A stretch of 64,000 bases of DNA from Tritrichomonas musculus (Eukaryota; Parabasalia; Tritrichomonadida; Tritrichomonadidae), in NCBI GenBank assembly GCA_039105265.1, contig JAPFFF010000028.1:1116001-1180000 (forward strand), in the 5' to 3' direction. Each line of letters begins with the position of its first letter. Positions within the stretch are counted from its first letter, which is position 1. The position numbers were made by a program, and so were the translations under genes. Positions 39,606-49,442 of this stretch are shown in pieces. Under the pieces are notes generated by a model. That model had not been told where the DNA came from. It ran no database searches and saw only the letters and a program-made list of their open reading frames with translations.

Positions 39606-42600
39606 ATGAATGAATTACACCTTTTTTCTCAACTTACTGCCAAGTTTACAATTAACACTTCATCAAAATTTCTCTTCGGATCAGATTTCTTTTCTTTAAA
39701 ACCAATTAATGAAATTATTACTGAAATTGGTTCATATCCAAAAAATACAGGCATTATGATTGGTAATGTTTCCATTGCAGAAAGTACCTTTTTATATTTG
39801 CTTGTCTTTGATTATCACATTATTATTATCGATCATTTTCATATTCATTTATTTGATCATTCCGTTTGTGACCCATCAGGAGAAAAGAAAATATTCTTTT
39901 TAAATTCCCAATGCGAGAAAGAATTTCAAGCTTTAAGAACAAAAAAGTATGATGATTCAAGCGATTCTTTAATAAAAGGAAATCAAACAAACCTCTCTCA
40001 AAAAATCAAAAAACAAATAGTTAATTGCATTATTAAAAAGAGTCAAATCAGGACGCAAAATCGTGAAATTTGGCCTAATGATGAGTTTAATTATAATGAT
40101 TTTGTATCTATTTTAAATTTCAATCAGTCCGTTAAATTATGTTTCAATGTTGACGATCAGTTTCTTTATATTTTAAAATTCTTTGATATGAATAATGAAG
40201 ATTCAAAGCGAAATTATAAGAATGAAATAACGATCTACATACAAAATAACAATTTTCATAACTACATTCCTAAATATTTTGGTGAAATCAAATTCAATGA
40301 TTTGATGATAATTGTCATTGAATACATTGAAGGACAGACACTTGACAAATTTATTGAAAATGGACAAAATAAAGTTAATTATTTTGATAAGATCAAAATT
40401 ATTCTTGATATTATGATTACTGTTGAATATTTGCATTTAAATCACATATTAATTAGAGATTTGAAAAGCAATAACATTATTATTGATTCAAAAAATGATG
40501 CTTTTTTAATTGATTTCGATCGTGCTAAACAAATTAATTCAAATGAAATAGTATCTGATGATACAGGAGACCAAATGACAGGTGATATAGGAACTTTAAT
40601 TTTTGCATCGCCAGAGCAATACTTACAAAATAAATATTCTTTCAAATCTGATGTGTATTCATTAGGAATAATTATATATTTTATATTAACTGATAAAATG
40701 TTTCCTGAGAAGTTGAAGCTAAAATCTTTAAATTTGAAAGAAAACATTTTAAATTTTGTAAATTCTGTTTTATGTCCTTCCATGTTTAAAGAAATATATC
40801 AACAAAACAAAGAAAATCTTGAATATTATGCAGATAAAAGACCAAGCATTAGTTCATTATTCAATAAGATTTTTCTAATTATGGCCGAAAATGAAAAAAA
40901 TAAGATTTTTTTGAAAGAAATAATCAAAATTCGTGAAAAACAATATGTTAAATATTGCAAAAATAGAACAATGTTTGAAGATATATCTAATTTTTTAGGT
41001 TTTGTTTATTATGAAGGCAAATTCATCGAAAAAGATATTAAAAAATCAATTTTTTATTTTACAATTTCAACAGAACCAACAAATGATAAAATTCAACACA
41101 TTCTTGGGAAAATTTTTTACGAAGAAGAATCAATAGCAGTTAATATAAAAAAAGCTATTCATTATTTGACCCTTTCATCAAATCAAGGAAATTCAAGATC
41201 TCAAAGTTTATTAGGCGAAATTTACTATCTAGGAAAATACTGTCGTGTTGATATTGAGAAGGCCATTTATTATTTAGAACTTACATCTAATAATGGTGAC
41301 AAATTATCACAATATATGCTTGCTGAAATTTATTGTTTTGGACAGTATTGTCCTCGTAATATTGAAAAATAACTTCATTATTTGAATTTATCATTGAATC
41401 AAGGTTGCACAAATGCGCAATTTCTTTGCGGATATATGCATTATAAAGGAATACTCCCAAAAAATATAAAAAAAGCCATTCGCTATTTTAAACTTTCTTC
41501 TGATGCTGGAGATTCGAATTCTCAATATTTTCTTGGAGAAATATATTATAAAGGCTAATATATTCATAGAGATATTAGTAAAGCAATTGAATATTTAGAA
41601 CTTTCATCAGATCAAGGGAATCTAAATGCTCAACATTTACTAGGTGAAATATATTACGAAGGTGTATATGTTCAAAGAGATATTAATAAATCAATTCGAT
41701 ATTTCACACTTTCATCGAATCAAGGGAATTCAAATGCTCAATATTATCTTGGAGAAATATATTATAAAGGCGAATATATTCAAAGAGATATTAGTAAAGC
41801 AATTCAATGTTTAAAACTTTCATCAGATCAAGGGAATCTAAATGCTCAATATTTACTAGGTGAAATATATTACAAAGGTGTATATATTCAAAGAGATATT
41901 AATAAATCAATTCGATATTTAACACTTTCATCGAATCAAGGGAATTCAAATGCTCAATATTATCTTGGAGAAATTTATTATGATAGTTATTATGTTAAAA
42001 GAGATATAGACAAATCAATTCATTATTTAACGCTTTCATCAGCTCAAGGAAATTCAAATGCGCAATACCTTCTTAGTGAAATTTATTATCTAGGCGAATG
42101 TATTCAAAGAAATATAAACAAAGTTATTCATTTTGCCACCCTTTCCTCTCAGAATGGCAATTCAAATGCCCTTTGTCTACTTGGCTTATTATATTATGAA
42201 GACAAATATATTCCAAGAGACATTAACAAAGCAATTCATTATTTTTCTATGGCATCATATAAAAACGACAGTAATGCTCAATTTACTTTGGGATTAATAT
42301 ATTTAAATGATAAATATGTTCCACAAGATATTAACAAGTCAATCCATTACTTAATTTTAGCTTCAAATCGAAACCATTCTAAAGCACAAAGTATTCTTGG
42401 CTATATTTATTATAAAGGATTAATCATAACACGTGATATTAATAAATCTATTTATTATTTAAGCCTTTCTTCAAAAAATTTAAATCCAGAAGCACAATTT
42501 TATCTCGGACAAATTTATTATGATGGCAAATATATACAAAGAGATATTGATAAAGCAATTCATTATTTCAAAGAATCATCCTGTTTTGATAATAATAAAG

Positions 42601-43148
42601 CAAAAAACAATTTAGGTATTATTTACAAAAATGGTGATGGTGTTGAGAAAAACATATTCAATGCAATTCAATATTTTGAAGAAGCAATCAATAAAAAACA
42701 AGATTTGTATGCGATGTATAATTTATTAAGGATATATTACTTTGGAATTGATATAGATAAAAATAGTGAAAAGAGTTTGGAATTGATAAAAAAATTATTA
42801 TATAAACATTTTGACCCATCATTATTGTTCCTTTATTACATAAATTTAGGTAATGATGAAGTCAGTTATTATTGTTCTTCACAATTAAGAAAAGAATTTG
42901 ATCTTGAACTTACTTTAATGTTTGGATTAAAGCAAATTTCGTATAAAATCCAAACATTAAAGTTTCATTCATCCAGTTATTTTTCATCTTTTTTAAAAGA
43001 ATACGATTTATTGTATTCCGATAAATATGATTATTTTCATGATTTTAATGCATATATGGAAACTGGCTCTTTTCAAGATAATAAATCAAATGCAAAGAAA
43101 ATTAATGACATTAATGAGCTTTTTTATGAAGGATTTTATCATTGTTAA
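39606..43148 (+). pseudogene. Protein kinase - Sel1 repeat gene interrupted by two in-frame TAA codons
   Basis: One frame encodes about 1180 codons. Residues 1-150 are unrecognised. Residues about 165-440 form a kinase domain with K191, R284-D285-LKSNN (His of HRD is Ile), D303-F304-D305 (DFG to DFD), SPEQ and KSDVYSLG, so the key catalytic Lys, Asp and Asp remain. From about 460 onward Sel1-type repeats (A-Q-Y-L-L-G-E-I-Y-Y-K-G) run almost to the end. TAA at 41370-41372 falls where relatives have Ser/Ala, and TAA at 41556-41558 where relatives have Glu (GAA); each is one base away from a sense codon. The frame after each stop stays open and repeat-like to 43148. Possible readings: recent pseudogene, two genes, readthrough, or sequence error. 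Confidence 0.75.
41559..41950. repeat. Recently duplicated Sel1 pair (about 198-bp direct repeat)
   Basis: The segment from about 41560 to 41757 (KAIEYLELSSDQGNLNAQ ... INKSIRYFTLSSNQG) is repeated at about 41758-41955 with only a few base differences. Each unit spans two Sel1 repeats, so the array has grown by a 198-bp (66-codon) duplication. Confidence 0.7.
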
Positions 43149-43774
43149 TTCAAAAAAATATTACCAATTAGCCAATTTTATTAAACTTTTTTTCAATTGA
43201 ATTTCATTTATATATATTTTTTATTTATTTCATGAAGACATTTAGTAATAGATGATTAAAGCCGATATATAGAAGAGAATGAAATTATACCTGCCAAAAG
43301 TTATGATCTTATCGAATATGCATCTAATAAAGTTACTGAATATATATGGCTCTCACAATATTTTACATTTTATACTTATAAAAAAATGTATAAAAGTTTC
43401 ATATTGGGAACTCTTATTGAAATTAGAAAATATTAACCAAATATAGATTTAATATTCAATAATGAAATCATATTTATTCATTCAATATTAAATTATATTA
43501 CTAATATTTGGATTAAAACCAAGAGTTTTTTATCTAAACAAGGCTTTTCATTTTATTATCTGAAAATAATATCATGCAATATCTTTATTTTTGATATTAT
43601 TGAATACAAAATAAACATATAAAAAATAAAAAATATGTTTTAATTTATAATTATAATATTTGAATCATATATTTATATTTTAAAAAGCTCTATATTTGAC
43701 CGTTTATAAATAAATCAGAAACAGCCATTTATACATTCAATTTTAAAAAATACATTAAATATCCATTTTCCGAG
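43149..43774. other. Intergenic, nothing recognised
   Basis: About 620 bp of AT-rich DNA between two genes on the same strand. No ORF, repeat or RNA feature stands out. Confidence 0.4.
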
Positions 43775-45508
43775 ATGAATATGCAAGAATATTTAGAAAA
43801 AATGAAGAAGATACAATCATGTATTTTGGAATACATTGAAGATGAAGAAAATATTGAAGAACATTATCAAAATATTATTAAAATATTAGATGAACAAGAA
43901 ATATTAAAAAACAAATCTGATGCCAAAACAATACTTCATTTACTAGCCAAGATATCAAATCATCATCATCGTAGTTCCACTTTTTTTGAAAAAATTGCGA
44001 AACTTCTGCAAGTCTTTAAAGAAGAGATCAAATCGGCATTTTCAAATTGGGAAATCTTCAAAATTTTCAAAGGTAACAAAAGAGTTCTCCTTTTCCTCGT
44101 TGAAGAACAAATTCTTACAATTGATTTTGACATAATTTCGGAGCTATTCAAAGTCAAATATCTAAGGATGAAATATCCCGAGTACTTCTCAATTGAAATC
44201 AAACCTTTGCTTGATACAGAAATAATAGAAAATTACAATTTAGACAAGCAAAAAAGACGAGAAGACGAGAAAGAAGAAAAAGAAGAAAACAATGAAAAAT
44301 ATGACAAAGAAATTGACGATTATGATTTGATTGAAGCACTCAACAAAGATGAACCCGACGACTTTATTGAAAAGCGAAAGATTGGCGAAAATGATGACGA
44401 AGTATGTGAAATAATTAGAAAAGATTTGATTGAAGAATTCATTACATTATTCAACAAGAATAGCTATTCAATTGACAGTCAAATCAAAGAGTCCATCTAT
44501 GAAACAAACTCTTTTTTACTAAAGAATAAAAAAACAAACTTAATTCAATATGCAGCATTTTTTGGTGCCACACAAATTTTCAAGTATTTGTATCAAAACG
44601 GAGCTACAATTGTGTCATCACTTTGGCTTTATGCAATTCATGGCGATGATTCTGAAATCATTACAATGTTATTGGAACACAAGACGGGAAAGATACAATA
44701 TTCATATGACAGATACATTTTGGAATGCTTCAAATGCCATCACAATCATATTGTCAGTTATTTTGATAAGAAATTGTCGAACAAAAAATTTGACGTCAAT
44801 TATTTCAACTGCATTAAATATTACAATTTTGCTTATATGCCAACAACGAAGGTGAACAACATGAAATTGTTCTGCAATGCTTGTCAGTACGATTATACAA
44901 AGATTGTTGATTTTTTCTTAGAGACAAAAAAGGTCGATATAGCTCCTAAGAAAGTGTTCACTCAAGTTTTGTCTTGTGCTGCAAATAAAGACAATCAAGA
45001 AGTGCTGGATCTTTTGCTGTCTCAAAATGACGTTGATATTCCAGATTATATCTTCCATTACAATGAATCACTGACAAGAATATCGTTCCCACTGACTGTG
45101 AAATCAATCGGCAAGGGCGCATTCATCTATTGCTTCTCATTGATGAAGGTGACAATTCCTTCGTCTGTCACCAGAATTGAAAATAAAACTTTTTGCCAAT
45201 GCTTCTCTCTAAGACAAGTGTCTCTTCCTGGTTCTTTGACTTATATTGGCGGTTATGCCTTTTATAAGTGCCTTAAGTTAAGAGAAATTGAGATTCCTAA
45301 TTCTGTCGAATCGATTGGCTGTTATGCTTTCGGCCATTGCCAGAATTTAAAGCATGTTTCAATTCCTTCATCTGTTAAATCTCTCGGATCGCGTGCATTC
45401 GACGAGTGTACTTCGCTGGCAGATTTGTCTATTCCGTGGTCTTTGGGGAATATCGGAAGTAATGCATTTCCATTTGAGACAAAAGTTACAAGAATTCCAA
45501 ATTGCTGA
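43775..45508 (+). CDS. DUF3447 - ankyrin - BspA-type LRR protein (intact)
   Basis: 577 residues from ATG 43775. This is the most complete member of the family here and serves as reference. Residues 1-130 hold the N-terminal block (YLEKMKKIQSCILEYIEDE, NHHHRSSTFFEKI, NKRVLLFLVEEQI). An acidic linker precedes DDFIEKRKIGENDDEVCEII (about 199-218). Ankyrin-like repeats follow (LIQYAAFFGATQIFKYLY, LWLYAIHGDDSEIITMLL, KCHHNHI, VLSCAANKDNQEVLDLLL). From about 425 to the end there are six BspA/LRR_5 repeats (P-S-S-V-x-S-I-G-x-x-A-F). No signal peptide or membrane segment, so an intracellular interaction scaffold is likely. Base composition rises in GC toward the LRR end. Confidence 0.85.
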   Translation: MNMQEYLEKMKKIQSCILEYIEDEENIEEHYQNIIKILDEQEILKNKSDAKTILHLLAKISNHHHRSSTFFEKIAKLLQVFKEEIKSAFSNWEIFKIFKGNKRVLLFLVEEQILTIDFDIISELFKVKYLRMKYPEYFSIEIKPLLDTEIIENYNLDKQKRREDEKEEKEENNEKYDKEIDDYDLIEALNKDEPDDFIEKRKIGENDDEVCEIIRKDLIEEFITLFNKNSYSIDSQIKESIYETNSFLLKNKKTNLIQYAAFFGATQIFKYLYQNGATIVSSLWLYAIHGDDSEIITMLLEHKTGKIQYSYDRYILECFKCHHNHIVSYFDKKLSNKKFDVNYFNCIKYYNFAYMPTTKVNNMKLFCNACQYDYTKIVDFFLETKKVDIAPKKVFTQVLSCAANKDNQEVLDLLLSQNDVDIPDYIFHYNESLTRISFPLTVKSIGKGAFIYCFSLMKVTIPSSVTRIENKTFCQCFSLRQVSLPGSLTYIGGYAFYKCLKLREIEIPNSVESIGCYAFGHCQNLKHVSIPSSVKSLGSRAFDECTSLADLSIPWSLGNIGSNAFPFETKVTRIPNC

Positions 45509-45855
45509 TTATTTTTATTAACTTGACTTTTATATATATTATATCCCATAAAACTTTTTAATTTCCATTTCAGCTTTTTTTCTGATGATATCTCTGATAA
45601 TTTTTTTTTAAGAATTATATTTTATTATTTAAGTTTTAAATTTTAGATTTTGATTAATTTTTTGATAAATATAATAAAAGTGTTATTATATTTATAAATA
45701 ATCATGAAATAACTCAGATATATCATTATATAATCTCTTTTCAAATATTGATAGCTTATTTGTAAAGTATTCAAAATTCAATTCAAATTGTTAGGCGAGA
45801 ATTTTTTTTTTTTTTATTTATAAAACAAGTTAATTTTCAATCAAATTATATTAAA
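45509..45855. other. Convergent intergenic spacer
   Basis: Between convergent genes; should hold both 3' ends. AT-rich with a 14-T run near 45810. No terminator-like structure distinguishable. Confidence 0.4.
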
Positions 45856-47061
45856 TTACATAATATTATCATTCCTATATTCTCTATATTTAGGAATTGG
45901 TATAAAATACAGTCCAAAAAAGAAAGAAAGAACACAGAAAGCCGCACAAAAGATCACGGAACCTAAATCCTTAAACTTTTTAAGTATAATCTCTTCTAAA
46001 TACTCGTAAACAATAGTGAACACCATGTTTGTTATGAAGCAAGTGGCTCCAGCTTCAATTCGAAGAGAATCGTTATAAAGCTCTCCTCCAAAATACCACG
46101 GAATCGGTCCCATTCCAAATCCATAAAACATATAGAAAAGGAAGGCTCCAAGTGTACCAATCCAGCTTGCGACTTTGTCTGTTAATAGAGTCAGAGAAAA
46201 AATGATGAGGCTTGTGCAAAGACCGAGAGATGAAAAGCACCACATGATTTTCCGTGGGATTAAAACTGAAGCAAATGCACAAATGAAGTTTGATAGGAAC
46301 CCAACTGTATCCATGAAAAAATATTGGAGAGTGCTTTTCATATTTAGGCCAATTCCCTCAAGCATCATTGGAATCTTGCGAAGTACAATGTTTATACCTG
46401 TAAATTGCTGGAAAACCATGAGCATTATATTAATGAAAAGATTTCGAAGATTGTGTGGCGCAAAAACGTATTCACGAGTAACCTGTTTGGAGGGGGCCTG
46501 TACTTCTGGGAGGAAAAAAATGAGACAAGCAAGAAGTAGATCTTGAATAGTAAATATTATTGCTACCACTTTGAAATCAAAGAAAGAGAAAAACAAATAA
46601 ACTAGAGCAAGAGATAAAAACATGCCTGCTTGAATTAGATAACCGTAAAACCCGACGTAAATGTTGTAAATAAAAGAAAATAAATAAGATATGGAAATTG
46701 TGTGAAATATTGCACATGTGATACCATTAAATATGCGAAGTACAATAGCAAGCCAAAATCGTTTTTCATTGAATCCTAAATACGCTAACCAAACGACTGC
46801 ATTAATTATAAAATTAATCGAGAGAAATAAACGGCGCTTTTTAATTTTATAATATATAAAAACTGAAATAACTGATGTTACTGTTCCTGCGACAAAAAAA
46901 ACTCTGTTTGCTGCTTCCAAAAGAGAAGATGAAACTTTAAAATCAGCTGACTTGTCCCTAACATTAACTAATGCTTGCAAATAAAAATCATGTAGAAATT
47001 GGAATTGAAATGGAAGAAAAAGAACAAGGATGATATTTTTTAAATCTCGATTACATATCAT
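45856..47061 (-). CDS. MFS transporter, sugar-porter-like
   Basis: 401 residues with about 11-12 hydrophobic helices. Sugar porter signatures remain in weakened form: QQFTGIN (about residues 215-221) in the seventh helix, and GPIPWYFGGELYNDSLR (about 311-327), matching the GPxxW...E...R motif of the tenth helix region. The loop between helices 2 and 3 reads YKIKKRRLF in place of GRR. The protein is shorter than typical sugar porters (450-500 residues), mainly in the N-terminal region and central loop. It probably moves hexoses or a related solute across the plasma or a vesicle membrane. Substrate not predictable. Two ATGs lie within 2 codons of the 5' end; the first is used. Confidence 0.75.
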   Translation of the reverse strand: MICNRDLKNIILVLFLPFQFQFLHDFYLQALVNVRDKSADFKVSSSLLEAANRVFFVAGTVTSVISVFIYYKIKKRRLFLSINFIINAVVWLAYLGFNEKRFWLAIVLRIFNGITCAIFHTISISYLFSFIYNIYVGFYGYLIQAGMFLSLALVYLFFSFFDFKVVAIIFTIQDLLLACLIFFLPEVQAPSKQVTREYVFAPHNLRNLFINIMLMVFQQFTGINIVLRKIPMMLEGIGLNMKSTLQYFFMDTVGFLSNFICAFASVLIPRKIMWCFSSLGLCTSLIIFSLTLLTDKVASWIGTLGAFLFYMFYGFGMGPIPWYFGGELYNDSLRIEAGATCFITNMVFTIVYEYLEEIILKKFKDLGSVIFCAAFCVLSFFFGLYFIPIPKYREYRNDNIM

Positions 47062-47540
47062 ATATGATTTTTTATTTATAACAGAATTTATTTCAATTTT
47101 TTGTGAGCAAATTCTTTGAATTTTTTCGGTCTGGATGCAACTTTTTCTAATATTTTCTCAATTTTATAAAAATAAAAAACATAAAATATTTTATCAATAA
47201 TAGAGAAAATTCTATAACAAGATTATAATTAATAGACATTAAAAATATTGAATTCAATTTATTAAGTTTGTATTTTAAATATTTATCACAAATCAATAAT
47301 TTCATGTGATAAATTATTTTACAACAAACAAGAATATTCAAAAAGTTTTAACTTCTCAACTCAGAAATTTTTACAAACTGAATTTCATAAAATATCACAT
47401 CTTATGAATAAATAGATAAACTTTTTGGATATATATCTAGTAAATATCTTAATTGAAATAGGTATGGCAAAAAATAATAAAACTTTTATTTAAAACTAAC
47501 TTTTCTTTTTTTCAAAATTAGGATATATCAAAATATCTCT
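47062..47540. other. Intergenic, nothing recognised
   Basis: AT-rich spacer between two minus-strand genes. Near 47110-47160 an inverted copy of the AAAAGTYGCATCCA / CTCACAAA pair seen at about 37 kb occurs. Confidence 0.4.
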
Positions 47541-48128
47541 TTATTCACTGGCAGCCTTGTCTTCATTGTAAAAGTTTCCATGTAGGTTAAAGTAATGAAG
47601 GCAAATATAATAACGGCCAGCTTTGTTTGATCCAATCATTGTTAATCGTATTCCATAAAATTTTTGAAGAGGATGCTGAATAGGAAACGTATATCTTTGC
47701 TGAGCTTCAAGATCTAATTCTTCCTGCTTATCAATAGGTTCCCATGTCGTCCGATCAGGATCGGTCGCAGCCTCAAGTTGCCATGATTTAAGCGGTTGTG
47801 ATTCAAATTCAATTTGATATTGGTCAACTTCCATTGAGCAATTTTTTCCGAATTTAAATGTAATTTCTTGTTCTTTCATTTCGGGGGATGTTTTTGAATA
47901 TACAAAAAAGTAGTCATCATCACCAAAATGTGAAGTATTTTCACGCATTTCTTTGATTCCGGTAAGGAGATCTTTGCAATCGAATATTTTGGTGTTATAA
48001 AAGTTTGCATGGATAATGTCTTTTTCAGGTGGGCACCAATTATTTGTAAAAGACTCAACTGTGCACTTAAACTTTTTAGGTTTTTTGGGTGTAGGAGGTT
48101 TGAAATCATCATTGAAAGGGATAAACAT
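47541..48128 (-). CDS. F5/8-type C (discoidin-like) domain protein
   Basis: 195 residues from ATG 48128 (MFIPFNDDFKPPTPKKPKKF). After a Pro/Lys-rich leader, the rest resembles the F5/8C or galactose-binding-like beta-sandwich common in trichomonad BTB and stand-alone proteins: the SWQLEAATDPDRTTWEPIDK block (the 'W-x-L-E-x-S-x-D-x-x-x-W' pattern), a L-E-x-Q-Q-R-Y-T-F strand, and FYGIRLTMIG...YYICLHYFNLHG at the end. No signal peptide, so it probably binds ligands or partners in the cytosol. Residues before ATG 48128 are open but start with TTG and are not expected to be translated. Confidence 0.75.
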   Translation of the reverse strand: MFIPFNDDFKPPTPKKPKKFKCTVESFTNNWCPPEKDIIHANFYNTKIFDCKDLLTGIKEMRENTSHFGDDDYFFVYSKTSPEMKEQEITFKFGKNCSMEVDQYQIEFESQPLKSWQLEAATDPDRTTWEPIDKQEELDLEAQQRYTFPIQHPLQKFYGIRLTMIGSNKAGRYYICLHYFNLHGNFYNEDKAASE

Positions 48129-48329
48129 GATTTTTTTTATATTACTAAAAACGATAATTATCAAAAAGTTTCATCGTAAAAGAAATTTTCAATTTTTCTT
48201 TCAAATAATCAAACTTTTTAAATAAAATAAATGTCATAAGGATAAAATTTTTACATTGTTAATTCAGAAAGTATTTTCATGAAACAATCAAAGAATTTAT
48301 CTTTATAACCATTAAAACTTGAAGCCTAT

Positions 48330-48770
48330 TTATACTGTTCAATTACTGATTTTTTTGATGAACGAAAATAAAGTTGTTCCTTTGAACGTCCATTTTTTTT
48401 TTCTTCTATTTCAAAAAATTCTTTCTACAGGGATGAAAGATTGGATTACGTTCCAGAACATATTTATCATTTTTTGGTGAATTTGGGGTGACAATCCTCG
48501 ATCTTTGAATTCAAAAACGAACAGTTTCTTCATATGCTCAACGCTACAAATTTATTCTTTACTGTAAAGAAGCTCCAATTCTTTAAGAATCAGAATACTT
48601 GTCACATTTTTATGGCACATGATTGTGTCAACTCCTTTTTTCAATTCTTCTAATTCAAATTCATGAATTCAGTAATTTTTGGCGAGTTCGATGAAATCTT
48701 TCTATTTCTCTTTTGTTACTCTCTTTTCTTTGAGCCAGAAAGAACCAATTCAGCGACATTATTAATTAAT
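48330..48770 (-). pseudogene. Decayed gene fragment, family not identified
   Basis: A minus-strand trace in one frame reads WLKEKRVTKEK, DFIELAKNY, HEFELEELKKGVDTIMCHKN, SILILKELELLYSKE with stops between, then FEFKDRGLSPQIHQKM. The pattern suggests a broken host gene, possibly a BTB-like trichomonad protein. No function can be given. Confidence 0.35.
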
Positions 48771-48861
48771 GACTTAAATATCTTTTTTTAATTTAATCTT
48801 TTTGGTAGAATATTATCATCATGATTAAAAAATTAGAGATTTTAAGAAATTGTTTATTTCT

Positions 48862-49336
48862 TTAAACCATTACTTTTTCGAGAACTTGATGGACCAATTC
48901 TCTTGTGCAGCATTTGTCGTATCCAAATGGTTTTCCATTTGATGTTTGCTCCATTACAATCTCAGTAACTATATCAACATCATTTTCTTTGATTGTTACT
49001 CCTTCCCATCCGCTTACTGACTTTGGTATTTTTAATTGATCAATGAATTCTCGAACATGTTTAATAAAAGCAAGAGCTTTTTCTTCGATTGTTCCCTGCC
49101 TTTCATTGAATATAAATACAGCACACTGCGAATACATTTTCTTCCTTTTTTCAAATTGCGATTCGAGGAATGTTGGCATTATCATTGCAAGAGAGGCTCC
49201 GTGATCGATTCCATAATAGGCTGTAAGTTGGTGACCAATCTTGTGAATTTCCCAATAAGTATCTTTAGGAAGAGTGAATATGTAATTCAATGCGAATGAA
49301 CAAGCAACAATTAAACAATCTTTCGCTTTTCAATAA
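48862..49336 (-). pseudogene. 3' fragment of an iron-containing alcohol dehydrogenase
   Basis: The open stretch has the C-terminal half of the Fe-ADH family: DCLIVACSFALNYIF, then WEIHKIGHQLTAYYGIDHG with the metal-binding histidines, then ASLAMIMP. It ends with a normal-looking C-terminus (CTRELVHQVLEKVMV). The N-terminal NAD-binding half is absent: the frame meets TGA just upstream of KAKDC. A full enzyme would be about 380-400 residues; about 157 remain. The remaining sequence is well preserved, so truncation is fairly recent. Confidence 0.75.
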
Positions 49337-49442
49337 AGTCATCTGGCTGAGATAATCACATTTTATTCAGCAAAAGTTTATTTAAAAATTTTAAATTCTG
49401 CTTTGGTAAATCAAATTGCATTCAATTTTTGTTTACTAAGAT

